A stretch of DNA of 35,995 nucleotides from an uncultured bacterium (GTDB taxonomy: Bacteria > Bacillota_I > Bacilli_A > RF39 > UBA660): contig CAOJEC010000009.1 in assembly GCA_948433885.1 (NCBI GenBank), forward strand, positions 1-35,995. Reading direction: 5' to 3'. The stretch's first letter is position 1, and every line of letters starts with the position of its first letter. The notes below the pieces were generated by a model. That model did not search any database and was not told the origin of the DNA. It was given only the letters and a program-made list of their open reading frames with translations. Of the stretch, positions 24,393 to 32,638 are shown one piece after another. A program made the position numbers and the translations under genes.

Positions 24393-25457
24393 ATGAAAAA
24401 GAAAAATATCGCTATTTTGGTTTCAGTCATAGTAGTAGCCGTCATCGTGATATTGTTATTGCTTTTCAATCTTAAGACTTATAGTGTAATGTACAATACT
24501 AATGGTGGCTCATTTATCGCGACTGATAAAGTCAAGGTCTTCATGAAAGCTACTCGTCCTAGCGATCCAGTCAAAGATGGTTATACTTTCGATAATTGGT
24601 ATTACAACGACGGAATATTCGATTTCGATACTAGAATTACTCAAGATATGATCATCGAAGCTCGTTGGATCGAAGGTAATCCGGTGGCTGGAACATTCGT
24701 AATATCGTTCAATTCGAACGGTGGAAGCAGTATCGCTTCTGTAAGATCGAATGAAGACGGTACGGTGAATCGTCCTGAAGATCCAGTGAGAGAAGGTTAT
24801 CGTTTTGTCGCATGGCAACATAATGGTCAAGATTTTGACTTCGAATCGAAGGTAAAATCTAATATGACTTTAGTAGCCAAATGGGAAGTAGACGACGGTT
24901 CTAAGGATTCAGTTCCTGCAGAAAAAGTCACATTGTCTCCTACAACTCTAAGTCTTAAAGTCGGCAATACGAGAAGACTTACTGTCACATTGTCTCCGAG
25001 CGGAGCAGTAAATAGAGAGAAGAAATGGACTACTTCGAACAATAGAGTAGCAACTGTCGATGCTAACGGCACTGTGAGAGCAGTCGGTGTCGGTACTGCG
25101 ACGATAACTGTCGAAGTGGACGGCGTAAAAGCAACTATGAAAGTTACTGTCACACAAGCTACAAGTGGTGGAAACAATAACGGTGGTGGAAACGTAACAC
25201 CGATCGACCCTAGACCGGAAGATCCTAAACCTACACCTGAGGAACCCGAAACTTATTCTATCGAATACGTACCTGAGCCTACTAGTGCTATGGGTGAAGT
25301 ATACATAAGAATAAAGAGTTCTAAACGCGGATATGTAAGTGGAGTAGTTCAAATTACGACAACCGGTGGTCAAGTCATAAATGAAGCGGTCACGGCAGGC
25401 GGTAAATTGATGCCTAGAAGTGTCATTCAAAGTACAGTAGTCGTAAGTACAAATTAA
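24393..25457 (+). CDS. Surface protein with two InlB-type repeats and a bacterial Ig-like (BIG2) domain
   Basis: A protein of about 354 residues (ATG 24393; the in-frame ATG at 24390 is too near the AGAGG site). A membrane anchor lies at about residues 6-26. Two Listeria-Bacteroides (InlB B-type) repeats follow (about 30-93 and 103-165), each with an NTNGG or NSNGG start, a DPV-x-x-GY turn and a W-x-x-x-FDF-T end. A BIG2 domain (about 175-253) has WTTSNNRVATVDANGTVRAV. A Gly/Asn then Pro/Glu-rich linker (about 256-288) leads to a beta-rich C-terminal part. Such repeats usually act as stalks in adhesins. There is no LPxTG motif. It follows the structured leader. Confidence 0.88.
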   Translation: MKKKNIAILVSVIVVAVIVILLLLFNLKTYSVMYNTNGGSFIATDKVKVFMKATRPSDPVKDGYTFDNWYYNDGIFDFDTRITQDMIIEARWIEGNPVAGTFVISFNSNGGSSIASVRSNEDGTVNRPEDPVREGYRFVAWQHNGQDFDFESKVKSNMTLVAKWEVDDGSKDSVPAEKVTLSPTTLSLKVGNTRRLTVTLSPSGAVNREKKWTTSNNRVATVDANGTVRAVGVGTATITVEVDGVKATMKVTVTQATSGGNNNGGGNVTPIDPRPEDPKPTPEEPETYSIEYVPEPTSAMGEVYIRIKSSKRGYVSGVVQITTTGGQVINEAVTAGGKLMPRSVIQSTVVVSTN

Positions 25458-25475
25458 AAGAAAGGATAAAGCAAT

Positions 25476-26861
25476 ATGAATAGATTAAACAAAATATTAT
25501 TGAGTGTTTTAGTTGTTGTAGCATGCGGGTTCATGACTTTTGTCGGTACCGTGGACGCTTCTATTAAGGAAACTGTCGATGTGAACAATACGCTTTACGA
25601 CCATATAGAAAATGGTACAAAGATAATCGGAATTACGAAGTTCAATCCAAATACGATATTGACAGCTAAACGTGCTTCACAAGCGACAATGAACGATGTT
25701 GCGTACAATTTGAATAATCCGAATTACGATGGTGTTCATATCTATTATTACTATTATGGTTGGTATGAATTCGACGAAAATAACAATTCGACACCAGTAA
25801 GTAATCCTAGTGTTCTAAATGAGCTCAACATTTTCTACGTCGACAATGTCGAGAAGAAACTTTCAATCAATTATTCAGGAGCAACTAACAATTTGAGTTT
25901 CAAAACTGACAAAGCTAACAAGAATAGAGAAGTCAGTTATGCAAACGGAGTTATAACAGTTCCTGCTACAGTCAAGAATTTGACTGTATTGAGCAATAAC
26001 ACTCCTCAAATCACTTATGCAAAAGTAGATGAGAGTGACATGACGTTTCTCGAAAATCCTACGACTGGTAAATTAATTGCAATAGATAATTCGTTGAATT
26101 ACTTACCTATGGATTCTTCTATCATGTTCGATGGTCACATACCATTCAAGATCACCGATAATGATATCGTTCCAAATGGAAACTATGTATCAGTAGGTAT
26201 TGTCAGAAACAGTAACGATACTCCCGAAGAAAGCGATAGAGAGAAGATCACTTTTATCGTTCAAGATGCGGCTAATCTAGAAGGTACAGTCTACAATTGG
26301 GGTGTCGACAATGACGATATCATGCGTCAATTGGATATCATGTTTTCCGAGAATATCAGAGAAGCTACTATCACAGTAATTTGGGAAAAAGGGAACAGCG
26401 AAACGTTCAAAGTCAGCATCACAAATGGAACCGAATTGGAAGAGATTCCTGAAGGAAAGATGATTTGGGATAGCAGAACGGGAATCGCGACAGACGAAGA
26501 AGGAAACGAATTGAATTTCCCTGTCGATAGTTCTACTGTAAAAAATACTGTCATCTTCTCAGGAGTAATCGGATATGTAGAATCTGGCGCTAACAGTATA
26601 GCAGGTAACAGAGTAGGTGTAGAAATCACTCCTAACGACAAGTATAAAAATACGGATACTAGTAAAATAGGTATTACTGTCGAAGGAACTACTAGTGAAG
26701 AAGACGCAGTTCCAACTTGGGACAACGGTGTCATTCACTTTACTCCTGTCATCACCGATACTAATAGAGTTATAACTATCAAAGTCACATGGGAACAAGG
26801 ATTTACACAAGTTTTCACTATCGATGCTACTCAAGCATTCCTTCAAGGACCTACCGTCTAG
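25476..26861 (+). CDS. Secreted beta-rich protein of unknown function
   Basis: A protein of 461 residues. The N-terminal signal peptide (about residues 5-29, ending near TVDA-S) has a typical Ala-containing cleavage region. The mature part is rich in Asn, Thr and Val with alternating strands and has no recognised domain. Two related segments occur, TVIWEKGNSETFKVSITNG (near 303-321) and VTWEQGFTQVFTIDA near the end, so the C-terminal half may hold two beta-sandwich copies. There is no sorting signal. It starts 18 nt after the BIG2 protein gene with an AAAGGA ribosome site and probably works with it on the surface. Confidence 0.75.
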   Translation: MNRLNKILLSVLVVVACGFMTFVGTVDASIKETVDVNNTLYDHIENGTKIIGITKFNPNTILTAKRASQATMNDVAYNLNNPNYDGVHIYYYYYGWYEFDENNNSTPVSNPSVLNELNIFYVDNVEKKLSINYSGATNNLSFKTDKANKNREVSYANGVITVPATVKNLTVLSNNTPQITYAKVDESDMTFLENPTTGKLIAIDNSLNYLPMDSSIMFDGHIPFKITDNDIVPNGNYVSVGIVRNSNDTPEESDREKITFIVQDAANLEGTVYNWGVDNDDIMRQLDIMFSENIREATITVIWEKGNSETFKVSITNGTELEEIPEGKMIWDSRTGIATDEEGNELNFPVDSSTVKNTVIFSGVIGYVESGANSIAGNRVGVEITPNDKYKNTDTSKIGITVEGTTSEEDAVPTWDNGVIHFTPVITDTNRVITIKVTWEQGFTQVFTIDATQAFLQGPTV

Positions 26862-26867
26862 GAACCG

Positions 26868-27239
26868 ATGAAGAAATCGACTAAAATAATAACCATTGGA
26901 CTTGTGAGCAGTGTATTGCTCGCAAGTTTAATTTTGATATTGGTCTATTTCCTTCCACGATTACAAAGGGATGAAAAAGAATTGAGTATGAAGGAATCTT
27001 TGGAGTCGCTCGTCGTCGATTATTATGAAAACGAATTGATAAAATTGATGCCCGATTATTTGGATTCGATGGGGTATTTGAAAGTCACTTTGGATAGTCT
27101 TCAAGGTATGAACAAAAACATCAAATTGTTCGAAGATAATTCTTGTGATTACGATGAGACGTACGTCGAATTGACCAAAGATGAGGAAAGTGAAAAGGGA
27201 TATAAAACTGAGGTAGTCTTAAAGTGTGAATATAGATGA
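26868..27239 (+). CDS. Small membrane-anchored protein of the surface operon
   Basis: A protein of 123 residues. One N-terminal membrane helix (about 8-29) leaves an acidic outer domain of about 90 residues with two cysteines (NSCDYDETY and VLKCEYR) that could form a disulphide. No family is recognised. It starts 6 nt after the preceding stop and ends at a strong terminator, so it is the last gene of the operon. It may be a pilin-like or accessory anchor protein, but this is a guess. Confidence 0.7.
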   Translation: MKKSTKIITIGLVSSVLLASLILILVYFLPRLQRDEKELSMKESLESLVVDYYENELIKLMPDYLDSMGYLKVTLDSLQGMNKNIKLFEDNSCDYDETYVELTKDEESEKGYKTEVVLKCEYR

Positions 27240-27267
27240 GCATTGGAATAAAATGCTCATTTTCTTT
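27236..27267 (+). terminator. Intrinsic terminator of the surface operon
   Basis: A perfect 8-bp stem ATGAGCAT (27236-27243) / ATGCTCAT (27253-27260) with a 9-nt loop is followed by a T-rich tract. The stop codon lies in the stem. Confidence 0.8.
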
Positions 27268-27326
27268 GGCAAATTGAGGCTCATTTTCTTTGGCAAATTG
27301 AGGCTCATTTTCTTTGGCAAATTGAG
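27255..27326 (+). repeat. Three exact 24-bp tandem repeats
   Basis: Units at 27255-27278, 27279-27302 and 27303-27326 are identical. Each starts with GCTCATTTTCTTTGG and ends with CAAATTGAG. The first unit includes the 3' arm and T tract of the terminator, so the array appears to have grown out of the terminator. Confidence 0.95.
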
Positions 27327-27327
27327 G

Positions 27328-27356
27328 TTGCTACTATGTTACATTTATAATATAAT
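27328..27356 (+). promoter_or_regulatory. Promoter of the acyltransferase gene
   Basis: TTGCTA (27328-27333) and TATAAT (27351-27356) are separated by 17 nt, directly after the tandem repeat. Confidence 0.7.
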
Positions 27357-27378
27357 ACTAACGAAGTAGGTGTTTAAA

Positions 27379-28605
27379 TTGCGAGAAAAAAGATGGTATA
27401 AATTGGACAACTCTGCCAAAATAATTCCTTCTATGACGAACAACTTGAATACTAATGTATTTCGCCTTGTATGTAGTCTAAAAGAAAAGGTCGAGGCGGA
27501 TAAATTGGCTATAGCTTTGAAGATGACATGCGAGGAGTTTCCCATGTTCACTTGTAAAATGAAGAGTGGCTTATTTTGGCATTATTTGGAGACTTCATCG
27601 AGCGAGCCTTTTGTAGAAGAGGATCATGTGTATCCTTGTTCTAAGTTGGATGGCGATTTACTTTTCAAGGTTACTTATTATAAAAATAGGATCAATTTAG
27701 ATATGTATCACGTTTTGGCCGATGGGAATGGTGCATTAGAATTTTTAAAATATTTGGTAGCCTGTTATTTGGATCTCGTGTACGGTTTATCTCATCATGA
27801 CAAAGTCAATACGGCGAGTATCTATGCTAGAGAGAGCGACGACTTCAAAAAGTTCAGCAAATTCGGCAAGAAAAAAGTCTATGACAAGTATAAAAGTGCA
27901 TATAAATTGAAGTTCCCACGAAAGGAAAATACGGTCGGCGACGTCATAGAAGTTCATCTATCGGCAAGCGAAATAAAAAGGATAGCTCACGAATGCGATT
28001 GTACTGTGACGGTGTATTTGACCGCAGTACTCATAAGAAGTATTGTGCAATGTGCACACGTCGGAGATTTGAAAAAACCGATAGGTATAATCGTCCCGAT
28101 CGATTTGAGAGGCATATTCCCTTCGCAGACGGTCAGAAACTTCTTCTATACTGTGAATATTCAATACGAATATAGAGAAGAGGATACACTCTTAGATATA
28201 ATAAAGTTTTTGAAAGAAAAATTTTCGGAGAAATTTTCCAAAGAAAACTTGCAAGCTCTTTTAGATTCTTATATGTCTTTAGAAAAATTGTTGTTGTTGA
28301 GAATTATACCTAATTTTTTGAAAGATTTTATTCTTGGAATAATTACGGGATTTAGAAATACCGAGACGATGGGATTTTCCAATTTGGGAGTGGTCGAGAT
28401 GCCAGAGGTATATTCAGATTACATTTGTGCTTTTTCGGGTGTAATGAGTACGGTCGATTTACATTTGACGACGATGACTTACAATGACGAATTGAGATTC
28501 AGTTTCATGTCACATTTTGTAACCAACGAGATCGAAAGAAACATGGTGAAATTTCTAAAAGACGCAGGAATAGAAAAGTGTAAAATCGTGAGTAATAAGG
28601 AGTGA
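27379..28605 (+). CDS. Condensation/alcohol acetyltransferase-like acyltransferase
   Basis: About 408 residues from TTG 27379, which lies 6 nt behind TAGGTG; GTG 27370 is the alternative. It carries the acyltransferase motif HxxxDG (His111, Asp115, Gly116 in YHVLADGNGAL) found in the condensation-domain and alcohol acetyltransferase superfamily, and a later DLRGIFPSQTVRNFF of the second half-domain. Such proteins move acyl groups from CoA or carrier proteins to alcohols or amines; the substrate is unknown. It is followed 7 nt later by a zinc-ribbon membrane protein, a pairing I recall for DUF6320 proteins, which suggests work at the membrane, perhaps on lipid or glycolipid. Confidence 0.8.
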   Translation: MREKRWYKLDNSAKIIPSMTNNLNTNVFRLVCSLKEKVEADKLAIALKMTCEEFPMFTCKMKSGLFWHYLETSSSEPFVEEDHVYPCSKLDGDLLFKVTYYKNRINLDMYHVLADGNGALEFLKYLVACYLDLVYGLSHHDKVNTASIYARESDDFKKFSKFGKKKVYDKYKSAYKLKFPRKENTVGDVIEVHLSASEIKRIAHECDCTVTVYLTAVLIRSIVQCAHVGDLKKPIGIIVPIDLRGIFPSQTVRNFFYTVNIQYEYREEDTLLDIIKFLKEKFSEKFSKENLQALLDSYMSLEKLLLLRIIPNFLKDFILGIITGFRNTETMGFSNLGVVEMPEVYSDYICAFSGVMSTVDLHLTTMTYNDELRFSFMSHFVTNEIERNMVKFLKDAGIEKCKIVSNKE

Positions 28606-28612
28606 CTAGAAA

Positions 28613-29266
28613 ATGGCTAAGTGTAATAAATGCAATGTAGAAGTCGACACTAGAGGGGAACGTTGTCCTCTTTGTGCTGCAAAGATAGAGAAAACTATAG
28701 ATCCTACGTATCCGACGATCAAAACGACTTCGACTTGGCAATTTATAAAAAGAATCATGATCATATTTGTGCTTTGTACTTCTATCATTGTGGTATTCCT
28801 GAATGGATTTTTGACACCGAATATGAAATGGAGTGTGTTCGTGATCGCTGCCTTGCTGTCGATGTACACGGTTTTCTTGGGAATAGTAAAAGGCCGCAAG
28901 AGAATTTTATCTATGATGTTCTACATGAGTTTTGCTATATTGGCAATAACTTTCATTTGGGATAGGTTGATAGGATATAAAGGTTGGAGTTTGAACTATG
29001 TTCTACCGAGTGTGGCGATAGGTTACGGAGTTTTCTTGTTGATTTTGAGATTCGTTTCTCATTTTGCGATAGAAAACTATAGAGGGTATATTTATTTGCA
29101 TATCTTATTGGAATTTTTGCCTTTAGTGATGTACGTCAAAAATGTCGTCACTTTTGAGCCTTTGGCTCTCGTCAGTGCCTGTTTTGGTACGATCAATTTG
29201 TTAGTGTTACTCTTGTTCGATTTTTCTCATTTGAAAAACGATTTGGGTATGCGATTGCACATTTGA
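28613..29266 (+). CDS. Zinc-ribbon membrane protein, DUF6320-like
   Basis: A protein of 217 residues. The first 21 residues hold a CxxC...CxxC zinc ribbon (Cys4, Cys7, Cys18, Cys21; CNKCNVEVDTRGERCPLC). About six hydrophobic segments follow from residue 45 on. This matches the layout of DUF6320 proteins. With the acyltransferase before it (7 nt gap) it probably forms a membrane-bound acylation pair. The promoter of serS overlaps its stop codon. Confidence 0.75.
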   Translation: MAKCNKCNVEVDTRGERCPLCAAKIEKTIDPTYPTIKTTSTWQFIKRIMIIFVLCTSIIVVFLNGFLTPNMKWSVFVIAALLSMYTVFLGIVKGRKRILSMMFYMSFAILAITFIWDRLIGYKGWSLNYVLPSVAIGYGVFLLILRFVSHFAIENYRGYIYLHILLEFLPLVMYVKNVVTFEPLALVSACFGTINLLVLLLFDFSHLKNDLGMRLHI

Positions 29267-29291
29267 CGTCATAAAAAAAGTGTGCTATAAT
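29263..29291 (+). promoter_or_regulatory. Promoter of the serS T-box transcript
   Basis: TTGACG (29263-29268) and TATAAT (29286-29291) are separated by 17 nt. It overlaps the end of the preceding gene. Confidence 0.8.
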
Positions 29292-29297
29292 CGGTTT

Positions 29298-29508
29298 AAT
29301 ACGTCGAAGAAATCTAAGTAATGAGAAGTTTGAAAGCGAAGAGATTTAGTGGTAGGTGCGAACTAAAGTGACGAATTCTCATGAATCTAATTTCTGAGTG
29401 CATTTAATAGATGCCGGATGACTTCCGTTAGAGAGTTTATAAGTTAAAAATTAGGATGGCACCGCGAGTAAGTTCGCTCCTTCAGGGGAGTACATACTCG
29501 CGGTTTTT
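29298..29508 (+). ncRNA. T-box riboswitch (serine) upstream of serS
   Basis: Stem I shows AGTA on the 5' side of the specifier loop and GAA-UCU-A on the 3' side, giving the serine codon UCU at 29386-29388. The T-box core ATGGCACCGCGAG lies at 29455-29467. Its UGGC pairs with a 3' end GCCA, which fits the G discriminator of tRNA-Ser. The terminator is CCGCGAGTA (29462-29470) with TACTCGCGG (29495-29503), then five T. Uncharged tRNA-Ser would favour the antiterminator and serS expression. Confidence 0.93.
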
Positions 29509-29529
29509 AGTTAGGAAAGGAATGATATT

Positions 29530-30813
29530 ATGATCGACATCGAACTTATAAGAAATGATAGGGATGCAGTAAAGGAAAACATCAAAAAGAAATTTCAAGA
29601 TGCGAAATTACCTTTGGTAGACGAAGTTTACGACTTGGATAGAAAGTTTAGAGATGCCAAGGCGGAGGGTGACAATTTACGCAGTGAAAAAAATAAGGCT
29701 TCGGGCGAAATAGGCAATCTCATGAAGGAAGGGAAAAAGGAAGAAGCCGAGGAAATCAAAAAGCGCGTTCAGGAATATGCTACTAGAATCGAAGAGTTGG
29801 AAACGTTGGAGGAAGAGTTGGCCGGAACTATAAAAGAGAAGATGATGGTCATTCCTCAAATCATCGACAACTCAGTTCCTATCGGTAAAGACGATAGTGA
29901 AAACGTCGAAATAGAGAAATTCGGAGAACCATTGGTTTCAGCGTATGAAATACCTCATCACGAAGATATTTGTGAATCTTTGGGAGGCATCGACAAAGAA
30001 TCGGCTGGTCGTACTAGTGGAAATGGTTTTTACTATTTGATAGGTGATGTGGCTCGTTTACATGAAGCGATGATCGCTTATGCACGCGATTTCATGATCG
30101 ATAAAGGATTCACTTACTGTATTCCACCGTTCATGATAAGAAGCGATGTAGTGACCGGCGTCATGTCTTTTGCCGAGATGGAAGCGATGATGTACAAGAT
30201 CGAAGGGGAGGATTTGTTCTTGATCGGAACGAGTGAACATTCTATGATCGGAAAGTTCAAAGGACAATTAGTAAAAGAGGACGAACTTCCTATTGCAATG
30301 ACATCTTATTCACCTTGTTTTAGAAAAGAAGTCGGTTCACATGGTATCGAGGAACGTGGGGTATATCGTGTTCACCAATTCGAAAAGCAAGAGATGGTCG
30401 TTCTTTGTAAACCGGAGGAAGCGATGGATTGGTATGACAAGATGTGGAGCTATACTGTAGAATTTTTCCGCAGCTTGGATGTCCCTGTTCGAACTTTGGA
30501 ATGTTGCAGTGGCGATTTGGCGGATTTGAAGGTCAAATCTTGTGATGTAGAAGCATGGAGTCCTAGACAAAAGAAATATTTCGAAGTTGGATCTTGTTCT
30601 ACTTTAGGAGATGCTCAAGCGAGAAGATTAGGAATTCGTATGAAGACTGCCGATGGAAATAAATTCGTCGCAACATTGAATAATACTGTAGTTGCATCAC
30701 CAAGAGGATTGATTGCCGTTTTAGAAAACAATTATCAAGAGGATGGGTCAATTTTAATACCAAAAGCGCTTCAACCTTACATGGGTGGCAAAGAAAAAAT
30801 TGAAAAAAGATAA
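29530..30813 (+). CDS. serS: Seryl-tRNA synthetase
   Basis: A protein of 427 residues, full length. An N-terminal antiparallel coiled coil (about 30-105) that grips the long arm of tRNA-Ser precedes the class II catalytic core. Motif 2 is in YSPCFRKEVGSHG and RVHQFEKQEMV; motif 3 is GLIAVLENNYQEDGSI. It charges tRNA-Ser with serine through seryl-adenylate. It is controlled by the T-box directly upstream and ends in its own terminator. Confidence 0.97.
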   Translation: MIDIELIRNDRDAVKENIKKKFQDAKLPLVDEVYDLDRKFRDAKAEGDNLRSEKNKASGEIGNLMKEGKKEEAEEIKKRVQEYATRIEELETLEEELAGTIKEKMMVIPQIIDNSVPIGKDDSENVEIEKFGEPLVSAYEIPHHEDICESLGGIDKESAGRTSGNGFYYLIGDVARLHEAMIAYARDFMIDKGFTYCIPPFMIRSDVVTGVMSFAEMEAMMYKIEGEDLFLIGTSEHSMIGKFKGQLVKEDELPIAMTSYSPCFRKEVGSHGIEERGVYRVHQFEKQEMVVLCKPEEAMDWYDKMWSYTVEFFRSLDVPVRTLECCSGDLADLKVKSCDVEAWSPRQKKYFEVGSCSTLGDAQARRLGIRMKTADGNKFVATLNNTVVASPRGLIAVLENNYQEDGSILIPKALQPYMGGKEKIEKR

Positions 30814-30825
30814 AGTATCAATATG

Positions 30826-30855
30826 AAAAAGTCTCGAATCTTTTCGAGGCTTTTT
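30826..30855. terminator. Bidirectional terminator after serS
   Basis: AAAAAGTCTCGAA (30826-30838) pairs with TTCGAGGCTTTTT (30843-30855), with one G-U pair, across a 4-nt loop. T runs lie on both strands between convergent genes. Confidence 0.85.
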
Positions 30856-30857
30856 AG

Positions 30858-31705
30858 TTATATTTTTTTTGTAGATCCTTCGCCGATTTCTCCCTTGTCT
30901 TCGTATTTCATGCGTTGTGCTACCAAATAAAGTTCTGGAGCAATAGCACATATAGTTTTGACTAAACTGATTTTTTGGTTGAGAAATGTGTCTTCAAGTT
31001 CCATTATACGATTTCGAAAATAGTTTTTGAAACGCGTAGTGGAGTAATCTTTCAAGCGAGCCAATAAGGCCAAGCCTTTTCTATCTTTTATAGTGAAAAC
31101 TAATGCGAGACTTTCATCGGTCATGATATATTTTATAGTTTCATAAACATTTTCGACAGTATAAAAGTTGGCAAAAACGGGACTGTAATGATTATTATTC
31201 GATGAATACAAGTATTTTTTTGCTTCTTCGTAATTACCTGTATTCAATTGTTCTTGTGAAACGAGGCTTATTACAGCAGCTAAGATGCCCCAAAAATTGT
31301 ATTCAGGACGATCCAAAATCAGCTCTATTATTTCTTTATCACAAAACATATTCATGTATGATGCATAATTGTATGGATTTATTTTCATTATATTGAAAAC
31401 TTGCACTACGTGTATTATTATGTCTAAAAAGTCATCATCTATTTCTGATAATCTCATATCGAACAGGATGAATAATATAGCTCTTTCTGAAACATTTTGA
31501 AAAAGAGAGAGATCTTGACAAAAAATTCTGAAGTTTGTCGGTTTTGAACTTTCGTGGTAAGCCACTTTTTTTCATCGAGAGTGCGCAATCTCTTTCTCAA
31601 TAACGCTAGGAGGTATTTATCGGTGATGTCGCCATCTTTTTTTTGCTCGAGACCATACAAGATTCTTTTAAAATATAATGATATTTCACTGATTACTGTC
31701 GGCAT
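30858..31705 (-). CDS. Hypothetical gene read in two frames, joined by -1 slip at A AAA AAG
   Basis: Frame 1 runs from ATG 31705 and would stop at 31454. Frame 2 is open from 31565 to 30858. At 31571-31565 the in-frame heptamer A AAA AAG occurs, the sequence used for -1 frameshifting in E. coli dnaX. A slip there joins LRTLDEKK directly to VAYHESSKPTNF and gives about 282 residues. The joined protein is helical, without signal or membrane segments, and I recognise no family. The second frame carries most of the sequence (about 235 residues) and looks coding. It may be a programmed shift, transcript slippage on A7, a true mutation or a sequencing error. It lies behind proS and the sortase-like gene on the same strand. 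Confidence 0.6.
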
Positions 31706-31731
31706 AAAAAAAACACTTCTTTCGATGTGTT
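31706..31731 (-). terminator. Terminator after the sortase-like gene, touching the next start codon
   Basis: On the minus strand AACAC (31731-31727) pairs with GTGTT (31716-31712) across a 10-nt loop. T runs continue to 31706, immediately before ATG 31705. The loop holds GAAAGAA, the only ribosome-site-like sequence for the next gene. Confidence 0.6.
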
Positions 31732-31746
31732 ATTTTACTACTTTTT

Positions 31747-32583
31747 TTATTTATTGTCATTACTTTCGTCTCTTATTTTGATCAGTTTGGCTTGAATAAC
31801 TAGATTAGTACCTTTAGAATTTGTCGTCAAGGTCAAAAATTTGTCGTCGGTTTTAGCATAGCCTTTGAATTTAATTTGAGTATTCTTGAGCATCGAATCG
31901 ATGTACTTTTCTATGTCAGAATCGTCTTCGAAAGTGGTTTGTAGATGATCTTTATCCTTAGTTTCGTAGACACTCACGATCTGCCATATTGTCGACTGTG
32001 TTCTAGTATAAAGTTTTATGATGTAGTTGTTGTCATCGTCTTTCCATTCATCCTTCAAAACGTCTTTCAAATCGGATGATAAAATGCCTAAGTAGTTTTT
32101 GTTGCCATATATTATCGTGTTAGTTCCTAGTTCATCTTCGTTGGCTTGTTCGTCCATATAGATCCATCCGAATGAGTTTTCACTTTTATCTAGTGTATGA
32201 TTCTTATAGAAAGAATTTTCTCCTTTGACGATCGGATAGGAAAATGATGTGCCTTTAAGTTCTATATAACCGACGCAGTCGGTATTTATCTTTTTTAGTT
32301 TAGCCATATCTACTTCTATGAGTCCGAGTTTTACATAATTCCAATAAGCATCGAATTTCGATAGGGTACTATCCGGCTTGATAGTCTTTGTAAGTTCATC
32401 ATCCACGATATTTTTAACTTCTATTTCTTCTTTGACCTTGTCGATCATCTCTTTTGTACCGAGATAATCTCTTAGAATTTTCGTACCAGTAAGTATCAAA
32501 AAGAGGACTGTGAAGCCTAATAGTACGATTAAAAACAAATTTTTCCATTTGATCTTGTAGACAGTCTTAGTCTTTTTGACCAT
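31747..32583 (-). CDS. Class B sortase-like protein without catalytic residues
   Basis: A protein of 278 residues from ATG 32583, which lies 6 nt after AAGGTG; the longer frame upstream is not needed. A membrane helix (about 15-40) is followed by a class B sortase domain with recognisable blocks: VGYIELKGTSFSYPIVKGEN, FGWIYMDEQAN, TNTIIYGNKN, FLTLTTNSKG and LVIQAKL. In active sortases these blocks carry His (YGH), Cys (TLxTC) and Arg. Here all three are Asn: codons 32103-32101, 31821-31819 and 31806-31804. Transpeptidation is therefore not expected. It may be a regulator, scaffold or binding protein. No LPxTG or NPQTN substrate is in the window. It lies 55 nt behind proS. Confidence 0.85.
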   Translation of the reverse strand: MVKKTKTVYKIKWKNLFLIVLLGFTVLFLILTGTKILRDYLGTKEMIDKVKEEIEVKNIVDDELTKTIKPDSTLSKFDAYWNYVKLGLIEVDMAKLKKINTDCVGYIELKGTSFSYPIVKGENSFYKNHTLDKSENSFGWIYMDEQANEDELGTNTIIYGNKNYLGILSSDLKDVLKDEWKDDDNNYIIKLYTRTQSTIWQIVSVYETKDKDHLQTTFEDDSDIEKYIDSMLKNTQIKFKGYAKTDDKFLTLTTNSKGTNLVIQAKLIKIRDESNDNK

Positions 32584-32638
32584 GAGCATCACCTTGATAT
32601 CATTATACAAAAAAAAGTTCATACTGACTAGTATAAAC

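Noticed and set aside
24948-25430. 160-codon minus-strand frame opposite the BIG2 gene
   Set aside because: Its composition (Arg, Ser, Cys-rich) is that of a reverse-strand shadow.
27255-27326. CRISPR array
   Set aside because: The units are directly adjacent with no spacers, only three copies occur, and no cas genes are present.
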